From Blastococcus colisei (GTDB taxonomy: Bacteria; Actinomycetota; Actinomycetes; Mycobacteriales; Geodermatophilaceae), in NCBI RefSeq assembly GCF_006717095.1, contig NZ_VFQE01000002.1:1-64000 (forward strand): DNA of 64,000 nucleotides, read 5' to 3'. The notes under the pieces were generated by a model that made no database searches, was not told the origin of the DNA, and was given only the letters and a program-made list of their open reading frames with translations. How positions within the stretch are numbered: position 1 is the stretch's first letter; every line of letters begins with the position of its first letter. Below, piece by piece: positions 1 to 8,437 of this stretch. The translations under genes and the position numbers were made by a program.

Positions 1-80
1 CGGGATTCGAGTCCCTGGATCAGCCAGGCCATGGCGCCCAGAACCAGGGTGATGACAACGAGCAGAAGCAGCCGCGACAT
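1..80 (-). CDS. 5' end of membrane GGDEF/EAL protein, copy A (partial)
   Basis: Only the first 26 or so codons are in the window. They read M-S-R-L-L-L-L-V-V-I-T-L-V-L-G-A-M-A-W-L, a clean membrane-anchor helix. The rest would lie left of position 1. The matching stretch in copy B (20599-20678) has one extra A in the A-run at about 20664, which breaks this frame. Copy A therefore shows what the intact N-terminus looks like. An in-frame ATG at 131 would add 17 residues, but neither start has a well-placed ribosome site. Confidence 0.6.
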   Translation of the reverse strand, partial: MSRLLLLVVITLVLGAMAWLIQGLES

Positions 81-131
81 AAGAATGCGGCGTACCCGAA
101 ATTCCCTCCGGCCAACGATCACTTTAACCAT

Positions 132-485
132 ATCGATTCATTAGCGGCAGCCTTGAGCGACTGGAGGCGGCGTGCACCCATTCGGGTGGGGGTCGTAGCT
201 CCCCTGTTAATGATTAACCGCACGCGGTGGCAGTGGAATGTCCACGTGATCGTCCGCAGCCCCGGCCACCACACGGCACACGCGCCTCGCTCCTTGTCAG
301 GCCTGTCCAAATGTGGGCCGCACGGCCTGTGGCCACCTGCGGCGGAGTGGCGTGCGTACGGCCCGACCGGCATCCAGCAAGGCGAAGGTTGTTCATCGGG
401 TCACCAACCACGAGATACCTCCCCATTAGAGGGAGTTGCCCTGCGTTCCCTTTAGGTCGCTGCCGGTGCAACCGATTCCGGGCGC
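132..485. other. gene-free stretch
   Basis: No supportable gene. Against copy B this stretch shows about six single-base indels in 350 bases. The adjacent ORF at 486-911 shows none, which argues that this part is non-coding. No tRNA or clear terminator seen. Confidence 0.5.
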
Positions 486-911
486 ATGAGCCTCACAAGT
501 GACGGGACCGCACAAGCCGATAGCACCCCGCCAGATGCCGAGCACAGATATGCCGCTGCAGCCACTCCCCGCGCGCTTCGAGTCTGGTCATGGTGGTGCC
601 ACGAGCCCTCGGTCCATGACCAGCTGGTTTTTATCGTCGCTACCACCAGTCGTCGGGAATTGAACGGCACGTGCGCACGCTTGAACATCCTCGCGCCTGG
701 GCACGTCACATATCTCCGGTCTCACGAGTCCGGCTTCGGCGAAACGATGAGAAACCCAGGGCAGGTGCTCTGGATGCCCCTCGACAACTACGGACGGCAG
801 CCCCATCACTGGTTCCTCGAGGACCAACTCGCCGCCGTCAGATCGTCGGCTACCGCTCCCCCCGCCGGCCGCGGCCTGATTCGCCACCGGAGGGTCGGGC
901 CGATCAGGTGA
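486..911 (+). CDS. hypothetical protein, copy A (141 aa)
   Basis: Unrecognised 141-residue protein, rich in Trp and His (VWSWWCHEP near residue 33, HHWFLEDQL near residue 108). The two copies of the block differ by five substitutions and no indels across these 426 bases. Four of the five changes are silent in this frame, and the fifth changes Asn to Asp near residue 67. Flanking DNA has many indels, which supports real coding. An antisense frame at 588-887 is also open and shows one coding change in its three differences, so the strand choice is not fully secure. No good ribosome site precedes the ATG. Function unknown. Confidence 0.45.
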   Translation: MSLTSDGTAQADSTPPDAEHRYAAAATPRALRVWSWWCHEPSVHDQLVFIVATTSRRELNGTCARLNILAPGHVTYLRSHESGFGETMRNPGQVLWMPLDNYGRQPHHWFLEDQLAAVRSSATAPPAGRGLIRHRRVGPIR

Positions 912-1119
912 TCACGGACCACCCCGCGGCCTACCGGCGAAGCGCCCTCTGACGCTGTCGAATCCAACCGCCACCGACCCCAGCGACGCCCCGGCCGACG
1001 TGCAGCACGCCGACTCCCCTCCCCCGGGTCCCAGCATCATCGCCTGCCCCCACAGACTCCAGGCAGACCTGCCGCTACGAGAGCGGGTAGGTCGGCCCGG
1101 GCGCACGGTAGCCGACCCG

Positions 1120-1371
1120 CTACGACCCGCGCTCAGGCCGCTCAGGGCACGTCGAGCTCTGGCCCTGCGGGACCCAGGCGAACAGCATCTGCCAGAGGTA
1201 ACCGTCCCGCCGTTCGAGCTGAAAGTAGCCCCACCGGGCCCGAAAGGTCCGCGGCTCCCATGGAAAGGCGACCGAGAGCTGGCGGGCGTAGTCGATCGCC
1301 TGGCGGTCGTCCTCCATGTCGAAGACCTCAAGGACCGTGGCGCTGCCGGCCAGGAGGCGGTAGCTGGGCAT
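1120..1371 (-). CDS. small hypothetical protein, copy A
   Basis: Unrecognised protein of about 83 residues. The core reads ATVLEVFDMEDDRQAIDYAR, then an aromatic stretch (WGYFQLERRDGYLWQMLFAWVP). Copy B (21749-21979) is the same through the core, but a one-base indel near 1150 gives a different C-terminus, so one copy is probably shifted at its very end. The acidic first half and aromatic second half suggest a small folded domain. No family recognised. Confidence 0.5.
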   Translation of the reverse strand: MPSYRLLAGSATVLEVFDMEDDRQAIDYARQLSVAFPWEPRTFRARWGYFQLERRDGYLWQMLFAWVPQGQSSTCPERPERGS

Positions 1372-1884
1372 GACGGCATCCCCGTGGCTGCTCCCGGGCA
1401 GCCGCCAGGGAAGGCCCCGTTCGACACTCCGCGGCGAGACTCAGCGCTGTTGGATGAATTTGGGAGTAGACCTTGCCGTGGCGGTGCCGTCTCCACTGCC
1501 CTTGGAGGCGGCGCCGTCCCACGGAACGGTAGGGGCTACCCCTCGGTACGACGCGCGCCTTGGGCGAACTGTGATTCAGGTCACAGCGAACAAGTGGGGT
1601 TCACCAGGACGGTACGCAGGGAGCGGCGGGCCCCGACGTGAAGGCCGCCACCCAGGTGATCGGCGTACGAGACAAGAAGCGTGGCGAGCGTGTTCCCGGA
1701 AGGCCACGGCCCCCTCCGCGCAGCGGTGGGTGCCAGCCGGGGCGTCGACGCGGCACGCCACGCCTCGTCGAGCAGCGTCTGACCCCACCTGCCACAAGCC
1801 CGCGGCCCGACATTCCGCCCTCGGCATGAGGGGCTGGTGAGCACGCCTGCCCCGCACCCGGCGCCGGGCCCCTTCCTGGGCGGT
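1372..1884. other. gene-free stretch
   Basis: About 510 bases, almost identical in copy B. ORFs here are open on several frames at once, as expected in GC-rich DNA, and none has a ribosome site with convincing protein composition. No clear hairpin, tRNA or repeat was recognised. Confidence 0.4.
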
Positions 1885-2373
1885 TCACGGGTGGTTCGGC
1901 TGGGGCCAAGGGACCAGCGGCGGCAGCCGGCCACCCGGGTGCGGAACGCCGCCAGGGCCTCGGGCGATGCGAGGTTCTTCGTGGCTGCCGGCGGCGTGGG
2001 CCATTGCGGCGAGGACGAGGGTGAGGGCGTGGCGGTCGAGGCCGGTGGCGAGGTCGCCGAGGTCGACGGGGTGGCCGTCGGCGATGCTGGCGGCTGCCCG
2101 CAGGATCTGATGGTCACTGCTCCTGCCGATGATGGTGCCGATGTGCAGGGCCCCGTCGAGGTCTGGCCAGTAGATGTGGGCCCACAGTCCCTCGCCGTCC
2201 ACGTTCCCGTCGACGGTGATCAGACCGGCGTGCTGCAGTTGCGGTAGCCAGTGGCCGGAGGTGATCAGCAGAAGGATCGCGGCCTCGTCGCAGTAGTCGC
2301 CCAGGGCGGCGCGCAGCAGGGCGTTCTCGATGTCGACGGGGTCGAGGTCGGCGGCTCTGCGTTCGAAGATCAT
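1885..2373 (-). CDS. hypothetical element protein, copy A (162 aa)
   Basis: Unrecognised 162-residue acidic protein. The start is the ATG at 2373 because a strong GGGAGGAA site sits a few bases upstream; the frame stays open further upstream but with arginine-rich nonsense. The N-terminal half (ADLDPVDIENALLRAALGDY) and the stretch SGHWLPQLQHAGLITVDG look like a compact alpha-helical domain. The C-terminal 25 residues are Pro/Gly rich. It lies downstream of the ParB-like gene on the same strand with a gap of about 270 bases, and may be expressed with it. Copy B at 22494-22982 differs by only a few residues. Confidence 0.65.
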   Translation of the reverse strand: MIFERRAADLDPVDIENALLRAALGDYCDEAAILLLITSGHWLPQLQHAGLITVDGNVDGEGLWAHIYWPDLDGALHIGTIIGRSSDHQILRAAASIADGHPVDLGDLATGLDRHALTLVLAAMAHAAGSHEEPRIARGPGGVPHPGGRLPPLVPWPQPNHP

Positions 2374-2640
2374 CGGGTTCCTCCCTGCCTCCCGGCCTCC
2401 ACGGTCGGGGGTGAGTGTGCCGTTGGGGTGTGACAGGCGCGGCCGGTGACGGGTGTCGGGCGGCGGTCGCGTGGCTGGTGAGCGCGTCGGGCCGGCAGGC
2501 CCGCCGGCAGCGTGCTGACGGTGGGCCTCGACGCGCCAGCGGCGGGGCCTCGCGCGCCCCCCGCCGCCGGGGCCGGCCACCCGAACCGCCCCCGCCTCGG
2601 CGTGGCCGCCCCCGGGGGTGCGGGGGCGGCCGGACGCCGG

Positions 2641-4365
2641 TCAGGTTGCGTCGGGTGCGGGGTCGGCGGTGGGTTGGTCGGCGGCGTCGACGATCTGTCG
2701 TTCGATGTCGGCGAGTGTGTAGCCGCAGGAGGCCAGGAACCGCAGCCAGCGGGCGTCGCCGGCGCCGGGGTTGCGCCAGGACTGGCGGTGCAGCCCGGAC
2801 TCGATGGCGCCGGCGACGTGGGCCAGCAGTGCCACGGCGAGCCGGGCGTCGGGCACCTGTTCGCCGCTGGTCAGCGTGAGCGCGGGCTTGTCCCGGGTGG
2901 TCCACCACTGGCCGGGGGCGTCGATGCCGAGGTCGGCGGCCGCTTGATCTTGGGCGCGGTTGGGTTGCCCGGACAGCCAGCGGGACAGCGCCCGCGGGTC
3001 GGCGGCCAGGGTTTCGACGGCGAACCGCAGTGCCGCCTTGGGCGCGGTCTTGCGCTGCAGCAGCCCCTTGATCCACTCCCGGCGGGTCTCGTTGGCGGCC
3101 GCCATCGCCTTGTTGTTCTCGATGGTGGCCCGCCGTTCGGCCGCGGCGGCCTCACGTTCGGCGTCGCCGGGGTCCTCGCCCGCTGCGCCTCCGGGTAGGA
3201 CAGTGGCCGTCCAGCGGTCGCGGTGGCCGTTGCCGGCCGGGTCGGTGCACACCTCCACGGCTTGCGGCCCCTGCCAGCCGCTGGTGTTTACGTAGACCGC
3301 CGAGCCGGGGCAGCCGGCGTGGCCGTCGGCGGTCAGCGGCGCGCCGTCGTGGGCGAGGTCGGCCAGCCGGGTGGCGCCGCGGCCGGTGTCCTCGTCCAGG
3401 ACGGTGCGCCCGGCGGCGGCCAGCTCAGCCAGCAGGGCGGCGGCCTTCTCCGCTTCCTGCTTCGCCTGCTTGGCGCGGGTCAGCGCGTGGGCGAACTGCC
3501 CCGGCCCCTCCCCCGCGGCCGCGACGAGGGCGGCGGTGGTGTCCGGGTGACTGGCGTAGATGGCGACGGCGGCGGCCTGGTCCAGGGTCAGCCCGGCAGC
3601 GGCGACGGCGGCGGCGGTGTCGGTGTCCAGCCGGGCGACCCCGGCGGCCTTGGCGACCCGCTTGCGGCCGAGCCCGGTGGACTTGGCCACCCTGGTCAGC
3701 GGGACGCCGAGGTCGAGCATCGCCTGCACTCCGCGGGCTTCCTCCACCGCGGACAGGCCGCGGCGGTGCAGGTTTTCGGCCAGCATCGCCCCCACGTGCC
3801 CGGCCTGGGCGGCCCGGTCGCCGTCGGCGGCGTTCCCGTCGAGGGCGAGGTCGGGGCGCAGCACGCACGGCACCGCGGTCAGTCCGGCGAGGACCGCGGC
3901 GGCCGCCCGGCGGTGCCCGGCCACAAGCTGATGGCCCGGCGTGCCGTCGGCGGCGGCGTGCGGGATCACGGTGAGGGCCTCCAGCACGCCCTGGGAGGCG
4001 ATGGAGTCGGCCAGCCCGGACAGGTCGCCGAGGTCGTCGCGGATGTTGCGGGGGTGCACGGCCAGCTCCCGGGGGTCCAGCCACACCAGCCGGTGTGCCC
4101 GGCCGCCGTCCTCGGCCGTGTCGGCGCCTGCGCTGCCGGTGCCGGCCGGGTCGACGTGCTCGGTCTCGCGCCGCTCGATCCCGGCACGTTGAGCGTTCTC
4201 GGTCGCGGAAGCCTCGTCAGGCGGGTTCTCCCGGCCGGTGTTCAGGGCGGGGACTGTCGTGCTCGTGGTCATGGCGGGTTCTCCTTCGATGCTCTGCGGG
4301 GTGGCGGTGGTCTCGGTGGCGGTGGTCTCGGTGGCGGTGGTCTCGGTGGCGGTGGTGGCGGGCAT
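2641..4365 (-). CDS. ParB/Srx-fold nuclease-like protein, copy A
   Basis: Protein of 574 residues. A ParB N-terminal-like domain starts near residue 92 (LVWLDPRELAVHPRNIRDDL) and includes the nucleotide-binding box GHQLVAGHRRAAAAVL. A KorB-like helix-turn-helix region follows (RVAKSTGLGRKRVAKAAGVA). The long C-terminal half is unlike chromosomal ParB. Known ParB-like proteins of this kind bind or cut DNA on mobile elements; here the role could be partition, regulation or nuclease, and I cannot choose. The ATG at 4365 has GAGGAG upstream and lies 16 bases after the ArdC stop, so the two are translated in series. An inner ATG at 4272 also has a good GAAGGAG site. Confidence 0.85.
   Translation of the reverse strand: MPATTATETTATETTATETTATPQSIEGEPAMTTSTTVPALNTGRENPPDEASATENAQRAGIERRETEHVDPAGTGSAGADTAEDGGRAHRLVWLDPRELAVHPRNIRDDLGDLSGLADSIASQGVLEALTVIPHAAADGTPGHQLVAGHRRAAAAVLAGLTAVPCVLRPDLALDGNAADGDRAAQAGHVGAMLAENLHRRGLSAVEEARGVQAMLDLGVPLTRVAKSTGLGRKRVAKAAGVARLDTDTAAAVAAAGLTLDQAAAVAIYASHPDTTAALVAAAGEGPGQFAHALTRAKQAKQEAEKAAALLAELAAAGRTVLDEDTGRGATRLADLAHDGAPLTADGHAGCPGSAVYVNTSGWQGPQAVEVCTDPAGNGHRDRWTATVLPGGAAGEDPGDAEREAAAAERRATIENNKAMAAANETRREWIKGLLQRKTAPKAALRFAVETLAADPRALSRWLSGQPNRAQDQAAADLGIDAPGQWWTTRDKPALTLTSGEQVPDARLAVALLAHVAGAIESGLHRQSWRNPGAGDARWLRFLASCGYTLADIERQIVDAADQPTADPAPDAT
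4300..4356. repeat. 15-bp tandem repeat in parB-like 5' end
   Basis: Three full units plus a partial of a 15-bp sequence (GGTGGCGGTGGTCTC on the plus strand). In the ParB-like gene they encode repeated Thr-Glu-Thr-Thr-Ala units before the inner start at 4272. Copy B has a Thr/Asn-rich but non-repetitive sequence here, so the array arose in copy A after the copies separated. Confidence 0.85.
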
Positions 4366-4381
4366 GTCGTGTTCTCCTCGC

Positions 4382-5463
4382 TCAGGTGGTGGCGAGGACG
4401 CGGGCGCCCTCGGGCTGCGCGACCGGTCCGGCGGGCGAGGCGCTCTCCCCGTCCCCCGGCGGATGCTCGGTGCTCTTGGCGCCGTCGAGGTGGTCGAGGA
4501 TGCGGCGCGCGGCGGCGGTCACCGTCGCCGCGGCGGCGCGGACGACATCGGGTTTCCCGGCCGACCAGGCGGCGACGTAGGGGACGGTGTAGGCGCCGGC
4601 GTCCAGCCCGGCCCAGGCGGTGACGATGTAAGCGACCGACTCGGCTTCGGCCTCGGCCCGCCCGCGGCACCCGCGGTAGTCGTAGCCCTCGGCGGTGTGC
4701 CCGCACTCAATGTGCGCGAGTTCGTGGGCGAGGGTCTTGACCGCCTGCGCGTCGGCGACGTCCGGGCGGACCCGCACGGTGCGGGCGGCCGGGTCGGTGA
4801 TCCCGTTGGCCTGCCCGCAGTCCGCGCGGGTGAGCGTGTAGCCGTACGCGGCGACCTGGGCGGCCAGCGCCTCCCACAGAGCGGCGGGCGCGTCGCCGAT
4901 GAGCAGCTCGGGGACGATGTCGGGCAGCGGGTCACCCTCGGTCTGGGAGACGTCGAAGACGTGCGCGACCCGGAACCCGCGCAACACCCGCCCCGGCGCC
5001 CGCCGGTCGGCGTCCCCGCCGGACGACTCACCCGCCGTCCCCGTCCCGGGGGCGGGGACGGCCTGGTCGGTGGGGGTGTCCTTGGGCGTGTAGGTGCAGG
5101 GGGCCAGAACCGCGAGCCCGGTGGCCCCCTTGACCACGCTGCGGCCCAGCGCCTTCCAAGTGCCGAACCGGCGACCCGGGTCGGGCTGATGCCCAGCCGC
5201 GCGGCCTGCAACTCGATCAGCAGCTGGTTGTTGAGGCTGTACGTGTGGAACTTCGCGGCCGCGTCGAGCATCGCCCGCCACTGCGGATCGGCGGTCAGCG
5301 CCTCCACCTGCTCGCCGATCTGGTCATGCAGGGCCGCGATCTTCGCTGCCCGCGCGGCGTCGGCTGCTTCCGCCTGCGCGGCGCTGAGGCGGGCGCGCCT
5401 GCCCCGCCCGCCCGTGGCGGTGCGGCTGCTGCTTGCCGTGCTGCTGGTGCTGGTGTTAGTCAT
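4382..5463 (-). pseudogene. ardC: ArdC-like antirestriction protein, copy A, frameshifted
   Basis: The N-terminal part (start ATG at 5463 after GGGAGGGTCCAG) is an ArdC single-strand DNA-binding domain: FHTYSLNNQLLIELQAARLG, then SPTRVAG. At about 5166 one A is missing compared with copy B (25813). The frame is lost just before FGTWKALGRSVVKG. The downstream frame continues with the zincin motif HELAHIECGH and runs to the stop at 4382. ArdC proteins of conjugative elements protect incoming DNA from restriction. If the base is truly missing, copy A gives no full-length protein. A sequencing error is possible. Confidence 0.8.
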
Positions 5464-6539
5464 CTGGACCCTCCCGGAACTGGAGCTGAAGCCGGTACGG
5501 GAGGAACTGCGGAACAGGTGTCCTGCCACCCATTCCCCCGGCCCGTCCGGCACAGAGCTCTGCTCAGGGGCCGGGAGCGACGGCGGGGGACGACCGGACC
5601 AAGACTGCTTCCGCAGCGAAGCGCCCGAAGGGCGGAAGGATCTTGGTCCGGTCGGGAGGAGACGGCGCGGGAGGCCCCTACGCTGAGCTGCCGGACGGGG
5701 TCGGGGGACCAGCAAGGACAGCCCGCCGCAGGCGGACCTTGACGACGGCGCAGCCGGCGCCGCGCGCAGCGTGGCCCGAAGGGTGCTCCTGGCCCGCCCC
5801 ACGGGCCGGCGCGCGACAACCTCGACGGCGCGCTCACCGGATCGCGCGCCCCGGTCACGCGACACCTCCCGAGGGGCCCTGCCGAACCAGGAACGAGCCG
5901 CGCGGTTTCGCCGTGCCCTGAGTGCGTCGTGGAAGGCCATGGGGCGAGCGTGGCCAGGCCGGCGCTCGACCGAGGGCGTCGGTCCGGACTTGGTGGACAG
6001 AAGCTGTTGTCCACAGGGACCAGTTGCGCAGGAGCGCCCCCATGCGGGCGGCCTGCCTCGGCGGGACTGGAGAACAACAGGAGGACTACTGGAGAAGCCG
6101 TCACCCTGGCAGCGGACCTCCAGTCCTGTGGGTGCCCGGGTCGCCCGGGTGCCGACGGCCTCCCGAAGAATTGCTTCACAAGCGCGGGCAGCGCGGGTCC
6201 TGCTCACGGTCCCGGTTGCGGCGGACAACCAGGCATCGCCTGGAGACGAACTGCAGGCGGTCACGGGAGACCGCCTGCCGGGACGGGGTCGAATCCAGCC
6301 ACGGGACCCGGGGCCGTGTCCACCGGCTGTCCCGGCGCCGACCCCGGCGCCGGTAGGTGAAGGGGCCTCCGTCGCTGGCAAGGGTCACGCCCGGCCAGCT
6401 CCTGTGCGCCACGCCGCTACAGGAGAACAACCGGAGACCGTCAGAGAAAGCTGGCTGTGAGGTGTCACCAACGGGCCCGAAATGGCGCCTTCTGGGGTGA
6501 AGACACCGCCCACCACCGACGCCCCCCCCGGAGCCAGCC
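5464..6539. promoter_or_regulatory. 1.08-kb control region between ardC and xis-like gene, copy A
   Basis: No convincing gene. Divergent ardC (leftward) and the HTH gene (rightward) must both start from here. It holds the large hairpin at 5591-5654, a GTGGACA...TGTCCAC inverted repeat near 5992-6015, and repeated GGAGAACAAC-type words near 6069 and 6421. Just before the HTH gene is a block (GGGCCCGAAATGGCGCCTTC) that is also present in copy B. Copy B keeps these landmarks while the rest has diverged. Candidate roles are promoter cluster, replication origin or transfer origin. Confidence 0.5.
5591..5654. repeat. large hairpin upstream of ardC, copy A
   Basis: Perfect 14-bp inverted repeat: CGACCGGACCAAGA at 5591-5604 and its complement at 5641-5654. 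Nested inside is a second stem, CTTCCGC...GCGGAAG, and a GCCC-GAA-GGGC tip. The whole 64-base structure is kept in copy B at 26243-26306 with one base changed in an inner unpaired part. It lies about 130 bases upstream of the ardC start. No T-run follows, so a simple terminator is less likely than a structured origin or single-strand promoter. Confidence 0.8.
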
Positions 6540-6749
6540 ATGCCCGACCCCACCGCCGAACACGAGCCCGAGCTGCTCACCATCACCGAGGCCGCGGACG
6601 TGCTCCGCGCGCCCGTCGCCACCCTCCGGTACTGGCGACACCTCGGCACCGGCCCGAACAGCTTCCGACTCGGCCGGCGCGTCCTCTACCGCCGCACCGA
6701 CCTGCACACCTGGATCGACGCACAAGCAGACCAGTCCCCCCGCCGATAG
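6540..6749 (+). CDS. excisionase-like HTH protein, copy A
   Basis: A 69-residue protein made almost wholly of a MerR/Xis-type winged helix-turn-helix: LLTITEAADVLRAPVATLRYWRHL, then FRLGRRVLYRRTDLHTWID. This is the usual form of small excisionases and plasmid-type DNA-binding proteins of actinobacterial elements, which guide the integrase toward excision or act as regulators. Copy A has no integrase nearby, while copy B's version sits about 1.7 kb upstream of one. Family assignment is firm; the excisionase role is inferred. Confidence 0.85.
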   Translation: MPDPTAEHEPELLTITEAADVLRAPVATLRYWRHLGTGPNSFRLGRRVLYRRTDLHTWIDAQADQSPRR

Positions 6750-6921
6750 CCGCCACCGGAGAGCGCGGGACCGGACACGGGACCGATGCGCACTCGGGCA
6801 CACGGTGCGGCCCGGCGGCCAGCCCCGGCTGTGGACGACGACGGTCCTCCACAGAAGCCGAACAGAACCGGTTCCGGCAGCGCCGGAACGGCGACGCTCT
6901 CAACACCGAAAGGAGCAAGCG

Positions 6922-7578
6922 ATGGGATGGATGGGCCCGGTCGTGAACGGCCAGGCGCACGAGGGCTGGGTGGTTCCGCTGTTCGCCGACGGCGCGCAAG
7001 GAGCCGGCACCACCAGCGCCCGCGGCGTGCTGATAGCCCGCCGGCCCGACGACGGGCCCCGCGACGGCGACCAGGTGCGGCTGGCCTACCGCGACGGCTG
7101 CACCGTCGAGGGCATATGGCAGGACCGCACGGTCATCGGCGGTGACGGGATCATGCCCGCCGAGCCTGGCGACCAGGTGCACTGCGAGGTGATCGAGGAG
7201 GCCGAGGAGTGGCGTCCGGACACGGAGGTGGTCGGCTGGGTCGCCGGCTGCACCTGTGGCTGGCGCGGCGCCCCCTGGACTCGCGTACCCCCGGAGCTGG
7301 CCGACCCGACGGCGCGGCGGCTCGCCGTTACCGGCCCGTGGGCCGATCTGGAGGCCGCCGACGAGCACCTGGTGATCAGCGAATGGCGCCGCCACATCGG
7401 CGGATGGCAGGCTCTCGAGGCCGTCGAGGAGGCCGCCGCCGGGCAGGCCGCTGCCGGCCGTGCGCTGGACGAGGCGGTCCGCGCCGCGCTCGCGGCCGGG
7501 GCCTCGTGGGCCGACATCGGCCGGGCCACCGGCTTCACCGGCCGGTCGGCCACCGAGCGGTGGTCTGACCGTGGCTGA
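6922..7578 (+). CDS. hypothetical element protein with CTCGW motif and C-terminal HTH, copy A
   Basis: A 218-residue protein not recognised as a named family. ATG at 6922 follows AAAGGAGCAAGCG. The N-terminal 80 residues look beta-rich (GWVVPLFADGAQGAG, then RGVLIARRPDDGP). A GWVAGCTCGWRG segment near residue 105 holds two Cys that could bind metal. The C-terminus has long helices and ends in a helix-turn-helix-like segment (GASWADIGRATGFTGRSATERW). Its stop overlaps the next gene by 8 bases, so the two are translationally coupled. Conserved in copy B. Confidence 0.7.
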   Translation: MGWMGPVVNGQAHEGWVVPLFADGAQGAGTTSARGVLIARRPDDGPRDGDQVRLAYRDGCTVEGIWQDRTVIGGDGIMPAEPGDQVHCEVIEEAEEWRPDTEVVGWVAGCTCGWRGAPWTRVPPELADPTARRLAVTGPWADLEAADEHLVISEWRRHIGGWQALEAVEEAAAGQAAAGRALDEAVRAALAAGASWADIGRATGFTGRSATERWSDRG

Positions 7579-8251
7579 GCAGGCCACCAGCCACCCCGAA
7601 CCGAGCGAGGAGACCCGGCCGGGACAGCGGGCCGTGCTCGTCGTCGACCTCGACGGCGAGCCGCTGGCGCCGCTGCGCGCCCTGGAGGAGATCCCGCTGC
7701 GCCTGGGCATGTGGGAGGACGACGACCGGCAGGGACCGAGCGCCGACACCGAGCCGCTACGGCTGCCGGCGCCGCTGGCTGACCGGGTTGCCCTCGCCGC
7801 CGTGCAGCGGCTGCTCACCGCCCTGGCGCCCACCCAGTCCCGGGCAGCAACGCAGGGCCGGCTGCTCGCCCCGGACGGCCGCTACGAGCACGCGCCGATG
7901 ACCGTGCTCAGCGTGCCCGCCGCCGACATCGAACTCCTCGCCGCCATCGCCGCCACCCTCGGCCACCCACGGCTGGACCCCGACATCACCGACCTGGTCG
8001 CGGGCCACGCCGAGCAGCTCAACCCCGGCTACCGCCGGACCGACCTGGTCTCGGTTCTCGCGCGGCTGGCGGGCCTGCTCGACCTCCCTCCCAGCGACGA
8101 CACCCGCCTGCTCACCGCCCGGCTGCGGGCAATCCCGCTCGGCACCGACTGCGTGCTCAGCGACGCCGAGGAGGCCGCTCACGCCCGCACCGCCGACCGC
8201 ATGAACTGCCTGTGGGCGGACGGCTCCGGCATCGACCGCTACCTCTACTGA
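7571..8251 (+). CDS. hypothetical element protein, copy A (226 aa)
   Basis: Starts at GTG 7571 inside the end of the preceding gene. Begins, after a short variable tail, with VLVVDLDGEPLAPLRALEEI. The middle (VPAADIELLAAIAATLGHPR) and end (DAEEAAHARTADRMN) are helical. No catalytic motif seen. It is the last gene of the conserved three-gene set (HTH protein, CTCGW protein, this one) found in both elements, and homology between the elements ends right after its stop. Function unknown. Confidence 0.7.
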   Translation: MAEQATSHPEPSEETRPGQRAVLVVDLDGEPLAPLRALEEIPLRLGMWEDDDRQGPSADTEPLRLPAPLADRVALAAVQRLLTALAPTQSRAATQGRLLAPDGRYEHAPMTVLSVPAADIELLAAIAATLGHPRLDPDITDLVAGHAEQLNPGYRRTDLVSVLARLAGLLDLPPSDDTRLLTARLRAIPLGTDCVLSDAEEAAHARTADRMNCLWADGSGIDRYLY

Positions 8252-8437
8252 ACCGGGGGCGCCCGGGCCGCCGCCCCGAATCGTCGCCGTGAGCAGCCTC
8301 GACGTGAGAGGACTGCCCAGCGTCGCCGTAGATGTCACCTCCTGGGCGTCCTGCTCCTCTTCACTGGCCGCTGTGTGCACGAGCCCCACGCGCAGGCAAG
8401 ACTCGGGCCACCGCGGGAGTGAAACGGGGAGGCACGG

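Larger units (their letters stand above)
1..8256 (+). repeat. 8.25-kb direct repeat, copy A
   Basis: This block is repeated in the same orientation at 20599-28900, and gene order is identical in both. Left of about 3250 (copy B 23860) the copies are almost identical apart from scattered single-base indels and a few substitutions. Right of that point they differ at many positions while keeping reading frames. Homology stops just after the stop codon at 8251. Copy A then enters an McrBC module, while copy B enters the integrase. At position 1 the copy is still matching, so the repeat probably extends out of the window. Confidence 0.95.

Noticed and set aside
588-887. Antisense 99-codon ORF within 486-911
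   Set aside because: Open in both copies but explains fewer of the silent changes than the plus-strand frame. Kept only as an alternative.
4519-6381. 620-codon minus-strand frame running through ardC copy A and its upstream region
   Set aside because: It joins the ardC N-terminus to upstream non-coding DNA and, past the frameshift, to the wrong frame. The real start is ATG 5463 with its ribosome site.
5643-6460. Several overlapping ORFs in the ardC-xis control region
   Set aside because: Not conserved in frame between the two copies, with no consistent start; treated as non-coding.
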